This document shows, one piece after another, positions 62,685 to 64,000 of a DNA stretch of 64,000 nucleotides. Where the stretch lies: the NCBI RefSeq assembly GCF_021155765.1, contig NC_060112.1:8618001-8682000 (forward strand). Reading direction: 5' to 3'. The notes beneath the pieces are model-generated. The model made no database searches. It was not told the origin of the DNA and worked only from the letters and a program-made list of their open reading frames with translations. The stretch's first letter is position 1; every line of letters starts with the position of its first letter. Both the position numbers and the translations under genes were made by a program. Source of the DNA: Diprion similis. Lineage: Eukaryota; Arthropoda; Insecta; Hymenoptera; Diprionidae.

Positions 62685-64000
62685 CTGTAACACAAAATCT
62701 TGATAAGTATTTTCTAGACATTGGTACAGCAAAATTAATCCAGAACGTTTTACTTTGCATTAATAAAAGCGCCATTATTGATAAATATTTAGCATCAGTT
62801 GAAGAAAAGTTGAATTTAAACAATGAAAAACTGTCTGAAAAGCCAAGATAGCACAAAGATGACAAAAAAAAAAAATGCCTTACCTGCGACAAATAAAAAT
62901 AAACACAAACTTGCGCATCAAGTTAGTAGCAGGGGAATGCTGATCCAAACTTCTTCAGAGGATTGTTTACACGGACTAAAGCAAGTCACGTTTGTACATA
63001 CATATATTATATACAACAACAATAACTCGAGCCAATAGGATGCAGAAGAGAAGTACTTTGTTATATTATATCCATGCCTGTTGCCGTTACCACTTATATC
63101 GATAGATGCCTCGAGGACTTCGAGTCTTGCCAACACCGGTGAAGTAGAAAATTAATAGTAATTGCAGACTCAAATGAGATTCATACACGTGGTTACAAAA
63201 AGGAGTGCTGATAGGAATGATTATACACTCATAATTAAATCGAAAAAAATAATAATAATACCGATATGGATTAAATGTGCGACCCTTTCTTGTACGGTAT
63301 TGATCAATAAACGAGATATATTTGTATGAATGCGTAAATAGAATATCATTTATTTGCATAAAATAATGAAGAATAAAGAGAAACAGTAACAATAAGCGGA
63401 ATGTACACGGATCTGATATATCAATCAAGTAATTGAGTAAATAAAACGTAATGGTAATACTTTTTATGGATTGAGAAGTGAAAAACGGAAAATTGCTTCA
63501 ACTGAAATATATGTAACTAAAAAAATAAATCTTGAAAAGTAAACCAAAAGAAAATCGCCTCAACTTAAATGTGCGTAATTAAAATGATAAGTTTGTTACA
63601 ATCTGTTTGAAAAAAAGAAAGAAAAGAGAAAAAAGCAAAGAAATTAAACAAAAAATAAACAATTACCATCAAGTTTTTACATTGTTCGTAATTTGACTAT
63701 ATTGTCAGCTTAGCATTAATAAAGCTAATTCGATTGAAGTTAATCAATTTTAACTAAAAGACAATGTCAATGTATTACTGGTAGTATGGAGAAAGTCCTT
63801 GGATAACTAGTTATAATGCTATTATTGTAATTTTACGAAGTACTATAATAAAATATAATTGTTACATAAGTCGCACCGTTATAAAGTTAATAATTACTTC
63901 TCAAGTTTAGATAAAATATGCTATATAAAATTTAAAATTAGCAACAACTATATTGCGCGACTTAGATTTTTAATCAGAAGTAACAAATTCTCGAGTTTCT
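62685..64000. other. Probable adducin intron
   Basis: No further adducin exon was recognised. The sequence is AT-rich with short simple repeats (TAATAATAA near 63250). It is read as intronic because it lies upstream of the exon at 62617-62684 on the minus strand. Confidence 0.5.

Noticed and set aside
62823-63428. Candidate additional adducin exons on the minus strand
   Set aside because: Short frames there show no adducin-like sequence and no convincing acceptor-donor pair in phase with the exon at 62617-62684.

Overview
The window looks like nuclear DNA from an insect, probably a hymenopteran. The supporting signs are AT-rich sequence, short GT-AG introns, long intergenic spacers full of decayed repeats and microsatellites, a cluster of insect cuticular-protein genes, and the lysine-rich tail of an insect-type adducin. 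The order is an inference from general appearance; nothing in the sequence proves it. No bacterial operon, CRISPR array, rRNA, recognisable tRNA or intact transposase gene was seen.

Positions 1 to 25 kb are nearly gene-free. The one convincing coding segment is a long exon on the minus strand (11086-12144) for an unrecognised polar protein with an asparagine run. It ends at a strong splice donor, so the gene probably continues downstream. The rest is AT-rich spacer with a 16-bp minisatellite, microsatellites, two pairs of diverged dispersed repeats, a near-perfect palindrome and a foldback element.

Positions 25.7 to 50.9 kb hold a family of six genes for small secreted proteins of the retinin-like (CPLCA-type) cuticular family, in the order +, -, +, -, +, +. 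Each has a tiny first coding exon (MALK, MAFK or MFK), a phase-0 intron that cuts the signal peptide, and one main exon. The main exon encodes a domain around N-L-R-S-P-G-N-L-A-Q ... K-S-D-V-R-V-S-N-P. Five of the six then have Ala/Tyr/Pro/His- or Gly/Tyr/Ser-rich tails ending in Tyr-Ala-Trp. Each has a TATA box at cuticle-gene spacing, and most have a clear poly(A) signal. A seventh coding segment (39357-39580, minus) encodes a different secreted-looking protein made of NGYGLG repeats; its first exon was not found. Together these genes fit a locus for building exoskeleton or corneal cuticle, duplicated in tandem with inversions.

Positions 50.9 to 61.9 kb are AT-rich with no supported gene. 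They lie downstream of the last gene, which is read on the minus strand: the 3' end of adducin (hts), whose terminal exon encodes the basic MARCKS-related tail. Part of this stretch could be adducin 3' UTR.

The main non-genic finds are a 410-bp miniature transposon with inverted ends and a perfect 6-bp target duplication (45498-45907), a second inverted-repeat element near 53.24-53.57 kb, and two strong hairpins inside one cuticle-gene intron (36.80-37.02 kb). An isolated promoter-like sequence at 31.2 kb also resembles a cuticle-gene promoter but has no gene behind it.
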